64,000 nucleotides of DNA from Bacillota bacterium. GTDB taxonomy: Bacteria > Bacillota > Clostridia > Christensenellales > Aristaeellaceae. The stretch spans positions 1-64,000 of the forward strand of contig JAEYOW010000052.1 of NCBI GenBank assembly GCA_023411375.1, in the 5' to 3' direction. Below are positions 52,111 through 60,885 of the stretch, one piece after another. The first letter of the stretch is position 1. Every line of letters begins with the position of its first letter. Both the position numbers and the translations under genes were made by a program. The notes beneath the pieces were generated by a model. That model worked only from the letters and a program-made list of their open reading frames with translations. It was not told the origin of the DNA and made no database searches.

Positions 52111-54708
52111 TTGGCAGGCGTGACCCCCATGATGCAGCAATACCTCGATATCAAGGCAAAGCATAAGGATTGCATCCTGTTTTTCCGTCTCGGGGATTTT
52201 TACGAGATGTTTTACGAGGATGCCACGCTTGCGTCCAAGGAGCTGGAGCTGACGCTTACGGGCAAGGACTGCGGTTTGAGCGAACGCGCTCCCATGTGCG
52301 GCGTGCCCTTTCATGCGGCCACCACCTACATTACCCGGCTGATTGATAAAGGCTATAAGGTAGCGATCTGCGAGCAGCTGACCGACCCGGCGCTGAGCAA
52401 AGGGCTGGTGGAGCGCGATGTCATTCGCATCATCACGCCCGGCACGGTGGTGGATCCCGCTATGCTGGATGAAAAAAGCGCCAGCTATGTGCTGTGCGTA
52501 GCGTTCAGCGGCAAGGCGGCCTCCCTGGCGTACGCGGACGTAAGTACGGGCGAGCTGGTGGCGCATTTGCTTGCGGACGCGGAACGCACCCTACGGGACG
52601 AGCTGATGCGCATACGTCCGCACGAAATTGTTGTAAACAATATCGAGCAGCTCACCCCGTATCTCAGCGAGTCGGTGAGCTGTTCCGCCCTGCCCGACAG
52701 CGCGTTTCAAAAAAAGAACGCTGAGCAGGCTATTTTTGAACACTTTGGCGTGATGTCCTTGACTTCCCTCGGCCTGGAGGACAGGGACAAGCGCGCTATC
52801 GCGGCGGGCGCGTTGCTTAGATACCTGAACGACACGCAGAAAAACGCGTTGTGCCATATCACGCAGTTAACGGTCTATCAGGGAGCGGATACGATGTTTT
52901 TGGACCGCATGACGCGCCGCAACCTGGAACTGACAGAGAGCCTGCGTTCGGGTGAACGCCGGGGTTCGCTTTTATGGCTACTGGACAAAACGCATACCGC
53001 CATGGGCGCGCGGCTGCTGCGCTCCTGGGTGGAGAGCCCCATGCTCAGCCGCGAGCGTATTCAGGCGCGGCTGGACGCTGTGGAGGCCTTTAAAAATGAT
53101 TTCATGACCGCCGGGGAGCTTTCGCAGGCCCTGGAGGACGTTGCGGATATGGAGCGGCTGCTTGGCAAAATCAGCTACAACAGCCTGACCGCGCGGGACT
53201 GCCTCGCGCTCAACCGGTCGCTTCGCAGCGTCGCGCCTATCAAGGAGCTGCTATCCCGTTTTTCTGCCGCGCCCATTCAGGCGCTCACGCATACGCTCAC
53301 GCCGCTTGATACGCTGTGCGGCCTGCTTGAGCGCGCAATCAGTCCCGACGCGCCGTTGACTTTGGGCGAGGGCGGCGTAATCCGCGAGGGTTACAGCAGC
53401 GAGCTGGACGAATACCGCGACGCCGCCACAAGCGGTAAGCAGTGGATTTTGGACATGGAGGCGTCCGAACGTCAGGAAACCGGCATCAAAAATCTCAAAA
53501 TTCAGTACAACCGTGTGTTCGGCTTTTATATTGAGGTAACCAAGAGCAATTTGGGTATGGTGCCGCTTCGCTATACCCGCCGGCAGACGCTTGCCAATTG
53601 CGAACGTTTCGTCACCCCGGAGCTGCAGGAGATCGAGCGCAAGGTTACAGGCGCGCAGCAGATGGCGCTGGCGCTGGAAAGCACGCTCTTTGCCGGGGTG
53701 AGGGAAGCGATCGCGCGGGAGATCGGGGCTATCCAGCAGAACGCGCTGGCCCTGAAAACCGCGGACGCGCTGTTGTCATTGGCACAGGTGGCGCGGGAGA
53801 ACGGATATGTTAAGCCCAATCTGAACGAAAACGGAACGCTTCGCATTGTGGAGGGCAGGCATCCGATCGTCGAAAGGACGGTGACGGACGCGCCCTTTGT
53901 ACCCAACGACGTAAACCTGGACACCGACGAAAACCGGATGCTGATCATCACTGGGCCGAATATGGCTGGTAAGAGCACCTATATGCGGCAGGTCGCGTTG
54001 ATTTCCATTATGGCGCACATCGGCAGCTTCGTGCCCGCCGCCGAGGCGGAGATCAGCTTGCTGGACCGCATCTTTACGCGCATCGGCGCGTCGGACGACC
54101 TGGCGGGCGGCCAGAGCACCTTCATGGTGGAGATGAGCGAAACGGCGGGCATCCTGCGAAGCGCCACCGCCAAATCCCTGATCATTCTGGACGAGATTGG
54201 GCGCGGAACCAGCACGTTTGACGGCCTCGCCATCGCCTGGGCGGTGGTGGAATACCTTCTGGATAGAAAAAAGGTGGGCGCAAAAACGCTTTTTGCAACC
54301 CACTACCATGAATTAAGCGAGTTGGAAGGCCGTTTCCAGGGCGTGAAGAACTACTGCATCTCGGTGATGGAGCACGGCGAGGACGTCATTTTTCTGCGAA
54401 AGATCATGCCCGGCGGCGCGGATAAGAGCTACGGCGTGCATGTTGCGCGGCTGGCGGGCATCCCCGCGCCCGTGGTGGCCCGCGCGCACGAGATTCAGGC
54501 CCGGCTCGAGGTAAGCGATATCAATCAGGAGAGTATATCCTCCAACATTCTGGAAAAGAAAAAGAAACAGGATAAGCAGACGGACCTGTTCCACCTTCCG
54601 CAGGACGATCTGCTGGAGGAGCTTCAAAACCTGGACGTGCTCTCCATTACCCCGATGGACGCGCTCAACATCCTGTTTCGGCTGCGCGAAAAGGCGCGCA
54701 GGCTGTGA
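52111..54708 (+). CDS. mutS: DNA mismatch repair protein MutS
   Basis: An 865-residue MutS. The mismatch-reading motif F-Y-E-M-F is near residue 30, and the ATPase P-loop G-P-N-M-A-G-K-S-T is near residue 615, followed by S-T-F-M-V-E-M and the D-E-I-G-R-G-T-S-T-F-D-G signature. TTG 52111 is the likely start: it supplies the V-T-P-M-M-Q-Q-Y-L N-terminus, and AAAGGAAAGG is about 12 nt upstream. The 158-bp gap after it to mutL holds no recognisable gene. Confidence 0.97.
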   Translation: MAGVTPMMQQYLDIKAKHKDCILFFRLGDFYEMFYEDATLASKELELTLTGKDCGLSERAPMCGVPFHAATTYITRLIDKGYKVAICEQLTDPALSKGLVERDVIRIITPGTVVDPAMLDEKSASYVLCVAFSGKAASLAYADVSTGELVAHLLADAERTLRDELMRIRPHEIVVNNIEQLTPYLSESVSCSALPDSAFQKKNAEQAIFEHFGVMSLTSLGLEDRDKRAIAAGALLRYLNDTQKNALCHITQLTVYQGADTMFLDRMTRRNLELTESLRSGERRGSLLWLLDKTHTAMGARLLRSWVESPMLSRERIQARLDAVEAFKNDFMTAGELSQALEDVADMERLLGKISYNSLTARDCLALNRSLRSVAPIKELLSRFSAAPIQALTHTLTPLDTLCGLLERAISPDAPLTLGEGGVIREGYSSELDEYRDAATSGKQWILDMEASERQETGIKNLKIQYNRVFGFYIEVTKSNLGMVPLRYTRRQTLANCERFVTPELQEIERKVTGAQQMALALESTLFAGVREAIAREIGAIQQNALALKTADALLSLAQVARENGYVKPNLNENGTLRIVEGRHPIVERTVTDAPFVPNDVNLDTDENRMLIITGPNMAGKSTYMRQVALISIMAHIGSFVPAAEAEISLLDRIFTRIGASDDLAGGQSTFMVEMSETAGILRSATAKSLIILDEIGRGTSTFDGLAIAWAVVEYLLDRKKVGAKTLFATHYHELSELEGRFQGVKNYCISVMEHGEDVIFLRKIMPGGADKSYGVHVARLAGIPAPVVARAHEIQARLEVSDINQESISSNILEKKKKQDKQTDLFHLPQDDLLEELQNLDVLSITPMDALNILFRLREKARRL

Positions 54709-54866
54709 TGCTTGAAACGCCGGACGACTGGCAAATCCCCATAGAGGCGCGGGTGGATGTTCATTTGCCCGGCTTTGCCGAACGGGCAGTTGCCAAACAT
54801 TGCACAATATTTCAGTGAAAAAGACTGCGCTAGCAAGCGTTTTAACGGTTTAAGAAGGAGGAACGC

Positions 54867-56972
54867 ATGCCTGAGATCAGAAAGCTCTCGTCCGAAATTA
54901 TCGGACAGATCGCGGCGGGCGAGGTGGTGGAGCGCCCGGCTTCGGCGGTTAAGGAGCTGGTGGAGAATAGCATCGATGCGGGCGCGACCAGCGTCACCGT
55001 GGAATTGCGCGAGGGCGGCATACGTTACCTGCGCGTGTCGGATAACGGCAGGGGCATTCCCGCCGAGCAAATCCGGCTGGCGTTTGAACGCCACGCCACC
55101 AGCAAACTCATCAAAATTCAGGATTTATATGATATTCATACCCTGGGCTTCCGGGGCGAGGCGCTGGCCTCTATCGCGGCGGTAGCAAAGGTCACGCTGA
55201 CCACGCGCACCGAGGAGGCTGCCTTTGGTACGCGCGCCAGGGTGGAGGCGGGTGAGTTTGTCGATATCCGGCAGGCTGCTTCGCCCGTGGGCACCACGAT
55301 TGTAGTGGAGGACCTTTTTTATAACGCGCCTGTGCGGCTTAAATTTTTAAAGAAGCCCGCCATGGAGGCTTCCATGGTCGCGGATTACATGCTCAGGTTG
55401 ATTTTATCCAAGCCGGAGATTTCCTTCCGCTTTGTCAGCGAGGGCAAGACCGTCTATCACAGCATGGGCGACGGCAAGGTTGAATCCGCGCTTTTTTGCC
55501 TTTATGGAAAGGATGCGCTCAAGCAGATGCGCAAGGTCGGCGGACACATGAACGGCGCGCTGATCGACGGCTATGTGGGCGTGGGGGAGCTGTCGCGCGG
55601 AAACAGGCAGCAGCAGTCGTTTTTTATCAACGGACGTTATTTCAAAAGCGCGTTATTGAGCAGGGCGCTTGAAAACGGCTGCGAGGGCCGTGTGATGATC
55701 GGGCGCTTTCCGATGTGCGCGCTGTTTTTGCAACTGCCCGGCCAACAGGTGGACGTAAACGTGCATCCCAACAAGCTGGAGGTGCGCTTTCAGAACGAGC
55801 CGGGCGTGGCCGCGGCTGTGGAAACGCTGGTTAAAGAGGCCATGCGTCGGGAGAGCCTTGGCGAAAGGCTGAGCATGTCCGCACGGGAAGAGGACGCGCG
55901 GAAAGCCGAAGAAAAGCGGGCGGACGAAAGCTTTGTGGTGGTCAGCCTTGGCGAAGGGGCGGAAGCTTCCAACAGGCAGGAAGCGCAAAGCACGCCGGAC
56001 GGCGCGGGCGAAGCGGGCGTGGAGCACGCTGACGCAAGGGCGGTTTCGTCATTCGTTTCACAACGCGAGCCGGCGGGGGAGCCCGGGCGCCCCGCTATGC
56101 TTCCAACGCCGCAGGTAGAAGCGCCGCAACGCCCACAGACGGAGCATGCGCCTTTCGCAACAACGGCTGACGTTCCATGGCGGCAAAGCAAAGTCCCCCA
56201 AACATCGGTGCCCGGAAACGACCCGGTCATGCGGTCGGCCGACCCGGTTCTTCGTCAGCCGCCGCCCACCTGGGAGCGGGCGGATATGCCGCCGCGTACG
56301 CCCGCGCCGGAATCCTTGCCCGCAGCCGCGCCTGAAGCCGCGCAGGTGCCGGAGGCGGAACAGACCACGCTGCTTGAAAAACGGGAAGAAAGCGGCGGGC
56401 AGTTAAGGCTTGCGGGAATCGTTTTTGACACCTACTGGATTTTCGAGACGGATGACAGGTTACTTTTGGTGGATCAACACGCGGCGCATGAACGCATCCT
56501 GTTCGACAGGCTCATGGCGCGTTTTGAGGGCGGACATATATCCCAGCGCCTGCTCTCCCCGCAGATCGTCCGCCTGACGGCGCACGACCTGGCGCTCGCG
56601 ACCGAGCTCATCCCGGTTTTCAACGAAGCGGGCTTTGAAATTGAGCCTTTTGACGATACCTGCGTGGCCGTTCACGCCATACCAACGCTGTTTGGACGAA
56701 ACGAGCCGCCGCGCGAGCTGTTTTTGGAGGCGCTTGACGGGTGGCAGGCGGGGCGCGGGCAGGTTACGCGCGAGCGTATGCGCGGGCAGATCGCCCAGAT
56801 GGCTTGCAAGCATGCCATCAAGGGCGGCGATAAGCTCAGCGCTGTGGAGGTGGAGGGCTTTCTGCGTGAAATGCTTAAAAGCGAGGCTATGCCGACCTGT
56901 CCGCACGGCAGGCCCATCATGACTGAAATTACGCGCTACGCGCTGGAAAAGCGCTTCAAGCGGGTGCAATAA
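54867..56972 (+). CDS. mutL: DNA mismatch repair protein MutL
   Basis: A 701-residue MutL. The N-terminal GHKL ATPase has E-L-V-E-N-S-I-D-A-G, D-N-G-R-G-I and G-F-R-G-E-A-L-A-S-I. A long Pro/Ala/Glu-rich linker spans about 335-510. The C-terminal endonuclease domain has D-Q-H-A-A-H-E-R-I-L-F-D, A-C-K-H-A-I-K-G-G-D and C-P-H-G-R-P. In the first motif the final Glu of D-Q-H-A-x2-E-x4-E is Asp. ATG behind AAGGAGG. Confidence 0.97.
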   Translation: MPEIRKLSSEIIGQIAAGEVVERPASAVKELVENSIDAGATSVTVELREGGIRYLRVSDNGRGIPAEQIRLAFERHATSKLIKIQDLYDIHTLGFRGEALASIAAVAKVTLTTRTEEAAFGTRARVEAGEFVDIRQAASPVGTTIVVEDLFYNAPVRLKFLKKPAMEASMVADYMLRLILSKPEISFRFVSEGKTVYHSMGDGKVESALFCLYGKDALKQMRKVGGHMNGALIDGYVGVGELSRGNRQQQSFFINGRYFKSALLSRALENGCEGRVMIGRFPMCALFLQLPGQQVDVNVHPNKLEVRFQNEPGVAAAVETLVKEAMRRESLGERLSMSAREEDARKAEEKRADESFVVVSLGEGAEASNRQEAQSTPDGAGEAGVEHADARAVSSFVSQREPAGEPGRPAMLPTPQVEAPQRPQTEHAPFATTADVPWRQSKVPQTSVPGNDPVMRSADPVLRQPPPTWERADMPPRTPAPESLPAAAPEAAQVPEAEQTTLLEKREESGGQLRLAGIVFDTYWIFETDDRLLLVDQHAAHERILFDRLMARFEGGHISQRLLSPQIVRLTAHDLALATELIPVFNEAGFEIEPFDDTCVAVHAIPTLFGRNEPPRELFLEALDGWQAGRGQVTRERMRGQIAQMACKHAIKGGDKLSAVEVEGFLREMLKSEAMPTCPHGRPIMTEITRYALEKRFKRVQ

Positions 56973-56987
56973 AGGAGCGTGCCCCCG

Positions 56988-57926
56988 GTGAACAAAGTCA
57001 GAGCGATCGCCGTCGTCGGGCAGACTGCCAGCGGCAAGAGCAAACTCGCCCTCACACTGGCACGGCGGCTTGGCGGCGTGATCATTTGTATGGATTCCAT
57101 GCAGGTGTACCGTGGCATGGATATTGGCACCGCCAAGCCCACGGCCGGGGAACAGGCGCTGGCGCCGCACCGCCTGTTTGATATTGTGGAGCCGTCCGAG
57201 CCGTTTGCCGTGGCCGATTATGCGCCGCTTGCGGAGCGGGCGGTGATGGAAGTTGCGGCTATGGGACAAACGCCCATTCTGGTCGGCGGCACCGGATTAT
57301 ACCTGAAAGCGCTGATGCACGGCCTGTCGCTCGGCGGCGTCAAAAGCGACGAGCGCGTGCGCGCGAAGTATGCCGCCATCGCCTCGGATGCGGATGGCAG
57401 GGAGCGGTTGCACCGTATGCTTGCGGACGTGGACGCGGAGGCGGCGAAGCGGCTGCATCCAAACGACGTTCGCCGGGTTATACGGGCGCTTGAAATTCGT
57501 GAGCTAACGGGTATTCCCATGAGCGCTCAAAAGCAGGAGGAGCCGGAGCTGCCATTTGAAATCCTGCCCATTGGGCTGCGCATGCCGCGAGAAGTACTGT
57601 TCGACCGCATCGGCCGGCGCGTGAGCCAGATGATGGAACAGGGTTTGCTTGCCGAGGTGCAAAGCCTGTTGGAGCGCGGCGTGCCGCCTGATGCGCAGGC
57701 CATGCAAGGCATCGGCTACAAGGAGCTGGTTCCCGTGGCGGAGGGGCGCGCGCGAAGACCGGACGCGGTGTGGCAGATTATTCTGAACACCCGGCACTAT
57801 GCGAAGCGTCAGGAAACCTGGCTAAAGGGCGAGCCCGCCATCCGCTGGTTTGACGCGGCAGCGTCCGAGATGCCGGACCACGCGTATGAAACCGCCGAGG
57901 CGTTTTTATCGGGAAAGGACAAATAG
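56988..57926 (+). CDS. miaA: tRNA dimethylallyltransferase MiaA
   Basis: A 312-residue enzyme that attaches a dimethylallyl group to N6 of A37 in tRNA. P-loop G-Q-T-A-S-G-K-S, then D-S-M-Q-V-Y-R-G-M-D-I-G-T-A-K-P near residue 38 and V-G-G-T-G-L-Y-L-K-A-L near residue 100. GTG 56988 has AAAGGAG 10 nt upstream; GTG 56979 would touch that site. It follows mutL at 15 bp, the usual mutS-mutL-miaA order. Confidence 0.97.
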   Translation: MNKVRAIAVVGQTASGKSKLALTLARRLGGVIICMDSMQVYRGMDIGTAKPTAGEQALAPHRLFDIVEPSEPFAVADYAPLAERAVMEVAAMGQTPILVGGTGLYLKALMHGLSLGGVKSDERVRAKYAAIASDADGRERLHRMLADVDAEAAKRLHPNDVRRVIRALEIRELTGIPMSAQKQEEPELPFEILPIGLRMPREVLFDRIGRRVSQMMEQGLLAEVQSLLERGVPPDAQAMQGIGYKELVPVAEGRARRPDAVWQIILNTRHYAKRQETWLKGEPAIRWFDAAASEMPDHAYETAEAFLSGKDK

Positions 57927-57946
57927 GAAGGAAAGCGGAAAACGTG

Positions 57947-59179
57947 ATGAAAGCAAAGGTTCAGGCAGCGGAAAAACGCTGCCAGCCCATTTTTGAGCGC
58001 ATTGAGGAGATCGCGCTGTTCAATACCGAAAAAGTACTAAACGCGCTTAAGGCCCATCAGGTGGCGGCGCGCCATTTCGCACCCACCACCGGCTATGGCT
58101 ACGACGATGTGGGCCGGGACACGCTGGAAAGGCTTTTTGCCGAGCTGTTTCATGCGGAGGCGGCCATCGTGCGGCCACAGATCGCCTCCGGCACGCATGC
58201 GCTGTCGCTGTGCCTGTTCGGGCTTTTGCGTCCCGGCGACGAGCTGATGTATGCCTCCGGCGCGCCTTACGATACGCTGGAGGATGTGATCGGCGTTCGC
58301 GGGTGTCCGGAGGGTTCGTTGCGGGAAATGGGCGTAAGCTACGCCGAGGTACCGCTTGATGCAGACGGGCGGTTGGATTTGCCCGCCATCCGCGCGGCCA
58401 TGAAGCCACAAACCCGCGTGGTGGCGGTGCAGCGCAGCCGGGGCTACTCCTCGCGTCCAAGCCTGATGCCGGAGGATGTGAAGTCTCTGTGCGACATGCT
58501 CCACGCCGAGTTTCCAAACGCCTGTTTGATGGTGGACAACTGCTACGGCGAATTTGTCTGCGAAAGCGAGCCTACCGAACACGGCGCTGATTTGTGCGTG
58601 GGCAGCCTGATCAAAAATCCAGGCGGCGGGCTTGCGCCCACGGGCGGTTATCTCGTTGGCAGGGCCGACCTGATTGAGCGTATCAGCTACCGCCTGACCG
58701 CCCCTGGAATCGGGCGCGAGGTCGGCAGCTATGCGGGCAGCTACCAGCCGTTTTATCAGGGGCTGTTCATGGCCCCGCACGTGGTGGCGCAGGCCGTTAA
58801 AACCGCGACGCTGGCCGCCGCAATTTTTGACGATCTGGGCATGATGACCACGCCGAAGCTGGACGCGCCCCGCACCGATATCATTCAGGCGCTGGAGCTG
58901 GGCACGCCGGAGCGGCTGATCGCTTTCTGCCAGGGAATCCAGACGGCCTCTCCCATCGACAGCATGGCACTTCCCGAGCCGTGGGATATGCCGGGCTATC
59001 AGCATCAGGTGATCATGGCGGCGGGCACGTTTGTCAGCGGCGCGTCTATTGAGCTGAGCGCCGACGCGCCCATGCGCGAGCCATATACCGTTTTTTTGCA
59101 AGGCGGGCTTACCTACAGCCACGGAAAGCTCGCGCTCACGCAAACGTTGGAGTATATGGCGAAGAAAGGCTGCCTGTAA
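57947..59179 (+). CDS. Methionine gamma-lyase family PLP protein (YnbB/aluminium-resistance type)
   Basis: A 410-residue PLP-dependent protein of the Met_gamma_lyase (PF06838) group, often found after miaA. F-A-P-T-T-G-Y-G-Y-D-D near the N-terminus, S-G-T-H-A-L-S near residue 87, M-V-D-N-C-Y-G-E-F and the PLP lysine in G-S-L-I-K-N-P-G-G-G near residue 225 are family marks. Its true reaction is not established. ATG 57947 is taken; GTG 57944 is equally placed. A strong terminator follows. Confidence 0.9.
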   Translation: MKAKVQAAEKRCQPIFERIEEIALFNTEKVLNALKAHQVAARHFAPTTGYGYDDVGRDTLERLFAELFHAEAAIVRPQIASGTHALSLCLFGLLRPGDELMYASGAPYDTLEDVIGVRGCPEGSLREMGVSYAEVPLDADGRLDLPAIRAAMKPQTRVVAVQRSRGYSSRPSLMPEDVKSLCDMLHAEFPNACLMVDNCYGEFVCESEPTEHGADLCVGSLIKNPGGGLAPTGGYLVGRADLIERISYRLTAPGIGREVGSYAGSYQPFYQGLFMAPHVVAQAVKTATLAAAIFDDLGMMTTPKLDAPRTDIIQALELGTPERLIAFCQGIQTASPIDSMALPEPWDMPGYQHQVIMAAGTFVSGASIELSADAPMREPYTVFLQGGLTYSHGKLALTQTLEYMAKKGCL

Positions 59180-59190
59180 CATAGTTCTTT

Positions 59191-59235
59191 CCCTGCCCCA
59201 CGTCACATATGCTGGCGTAGGGGAGGGATTTTTTT
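59191..59235 (+). terminator. Strong terminator overlapping the start of spoIVFA
   Basis: CCCTGCCCCACGTCA (59191-59205) pairs with TGGCGTAGGGGAGGG (59213-59227) around a 7-nt loop, then ATTTTTTT. The T-run contains the TTG start of the next gene and the 3' arm holds its GGGAGGG ribosome binding site. Confidence 0.9.
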
Positions 59236-59926
59236 GAACCGTCAAACGCAGGTAAGGAACATCAAGGTCAAAAGCGAGCCAACGCTTTTAAGCGACCGGG
59301 AGGAAACCAGCGCAACGCTCATCGATTATCCAAAGGAAAGCGGCTGGGGCAAGCGGCTGCTTCAAACGGATAAGCTGATCCGAAACCTCGCGGTGGTGGG
59401 CGGGCTTCTGCTCACGCTCGTGGCCGTGAAAAACGCGGGAGCGCCGCAGGCGCAAAGCGTCTTTTCGGCCCTTCAGGACAGCGCCAATATGGAGTGGGAC
59501 GAGAGTCTGGGCAAGCTAAGCTTTGTGGGCGGCTTTTTACCCGAGGGCATCCGGGCGGTGTGGAGCGAAAAGGAAAGCGTTACGGTGCTTTCGCCTGTCG
59601 TGGGCGAAACCGTGCATGTATGGACGGAGCAGGAACCCTATCTGGAAGTGATGAGTACGGTATCGGACGTGCGCGCCGTCGCGGACGGCGAGATCATGAG
59701 CATCGCCCACGGCGTCGACGAGGAACGGATCCTCCGTGTGCGTCACGACGACGAGACGGAATCCATTTACGGCAACCTTGTCATGTGCTACGGCGAGGAG
59801 GGCGACCGCGTATACGCCGGGGATATCATCGCGCGGGTGCTGGACGGCAAGCCGCTTGCGTTTGAGCTTCGCAAGGACGGGCGTTCCATTAATCCCGAGG
59901 GGCTGATGAAGCCGCAGATGGAATGA
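59234..59926 (+). CDS. SpoIVFA-like M23-fold sporulation protein
   Basis: A 230-residue protein with one membrane helix (about 51-70) and an extracytoplasmic M23/LytM-like domain (E-R-I-L-R-V-R-H-D-D-E-T-E-S-I-Y-G-N-L and Y-A-G-D-I-I-A-R near the C-terminus). In Bacillus SpoIVFA holds the protease SpoIVFB in check until sigma-K is needed. The metal-binding His of active M23 peptidases is not obvious, as in SpoIVFA. It starts at TTG 59234 behind GGGAGGG. 4-bp overlap with the SpoIVFB gene. The pair sits after a terminator, so a dedicated promoter (perhaps SigE type) is expected. Confidence 0.82.
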   Translation: MNRQTQVRNIKVKSEPTLLSDREETSATLIDYPKESGWGKRLLQTDKLIRNLAVVGGLLLTLVAVKNAGAPQAQSVFSALQDSANMEWDESLGKLSFVGGFLPEGIRAVWSEKESVTVLSPVVGETVHVWTEQEPYLEVMSTVSDVRAVADGEIMSIAHGVDEERILRVRHDDETESIYGNLVMCYGEEGDRVYAGDIIARVLDGKPLAFELRKDGRSINPEGLMKPQME

Positions 59927-60780
59927 GCGGGACAAACAGGCGTATGCGGTTTTCACTCCGCGTGCATCCCGCCGGGCTGGCGATGCTGGCGGCCGCGCTT
60001 TTCTTCGCGCCCAGCGGCCCGGTGCTTGCCGCCGTGCTCGCGCTTTTGTGGCACGAGGGTGCGCACCTCATCGCGATGGCGCTTTGCGGCGTGCCTAATT
60101 GCGCCGTGGAGCTGACGCCCTTTGGCGGCATGGCGGACGCAAGCTGTTATGAGCGGCTTTCGCCGGGCAGGCAGGCCGTGGTCGCGCTTTCGGGCGTGCT
60201 TGCCAGCGCGCTTGGTGCGTTCCTGTGCATCCGCCTTGCGCCGCACGCGCCGTTTTGGGTTGCCTTTGGCAACATGCATTTTTCACTGGCGGTGCTTAAC
60301 TGCCTACCCGTTTGGCCGCTGGATGGCGCGCGGACCGTGATGGCTGTCGCGGCGCGCTTTGGCGCGGAAAACGCGCTGCGGCGGGCGATGCTCGCACTAG
60401 CCTATGTGCTTGGAGGCTGCCTGGCCGCGCTTGGGCTGTATGGGATATGGCTTGGGCATATGAACGTGTCGCTGCTCCTGCTGGGGCCCTATCTGTGCTA
60501 TGCCGCGCACGAAAGCGCGATATCGCAGAGCGTTCGGCGGATGCAGCGGGCGCAGGGCGCGGGTGAAAAGCTCCCGCACGGCGGCGTCATGCCCGTGCGC
60601 GCGCTCGCATGCGCGGACGAGCCCACGTCGCTCACGCTCACGCGGCTGCTGTCGCGCATGCCTCCGACCCACTTCCATCTGCTGTATGTGGTCAACCGGG
60701 AAAGCGGCAGGGTGGAAAAACTGCTCACCGAGCAGGAGATGGCAGGAAATTTGTTTTCTGATACGTCAAATACCAAGTGA
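59923..60780 (+). CDS. SpoIVFB-like M50 intramembrane metalloprotease
   Basis: A 285-residue membrane protease. Zn-binding H44-E-x-x-H48 is in L-W-H-E-G-A-H, and the third ligand is in N-C-L-P-V-W-P-L-D-G-A (residues about 126-136). Four to six membrane helices are visible, then a cytosolic tail (about 205-285) with a CBS-like pattern. In Bacillus SpoIVFB removes the pro-sequence of sigma-K in the mother cell. Together with the upstream gene this marks the organism as a spore former or a recent descendant of one. Confidence 0.9.
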   Translation: MSGTNRRMRFSLRVHPAGLAMLAAALFFAPSGPVLAAVLALLWHEGAHLIAMALCGVPNCAVELTPFGGMADASCYERLSPGRQAVVALSGVLASALGAFLCIRLAPHAPFWVAFGNMHFSLAVLNCLPVWPLDGARTVMAVAARFGAENALRRAMLALAYVLGGCLAALGLYGIWLGHMNVSLLLLGPYLCYAAHESAISQSVRRMQRAQGAGEKLPHGGVMPVRALACADEPTSLTLTRLLSRMPPTHFHLLYVVNRESGRVEKLLTEQEMAGNLFSDTSNTK

Positions 60781-60806
60781 GGAACGATTTGGTTACATTC
60801 AGGAAG

Positions 60807-60835
60807 TAGACAAAGCACACATTATGTGATACAAT
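60807..60835 (+). promoter_or_regulatory. SigA-like promoter before the SpoIID-domain gene
   Basis: TAGACA (60807-60812), 17-bp spacer, TACAAT (60830-60835), about 50 nt before the ATG at 60886. Confidence 0.65.
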
Positions 60836-60885
60836 CCAAAATAGTTACGAAAGTATTACAAGGTAACGAAGGAGGCCGCTATTCC

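Noticed and set aside
54709..54866. Gap between mutS and mutL examined for a small gene or RNA
   Set aside because: No frame with a start signal, hairpin or promoter of note was seen.
58037..59245. Minus-strand open frame of 402 codons opposite the methionine gamma-lyase family gene
   Set aside because: Antisense of a clear PLP enzyme and crosses its terminator.
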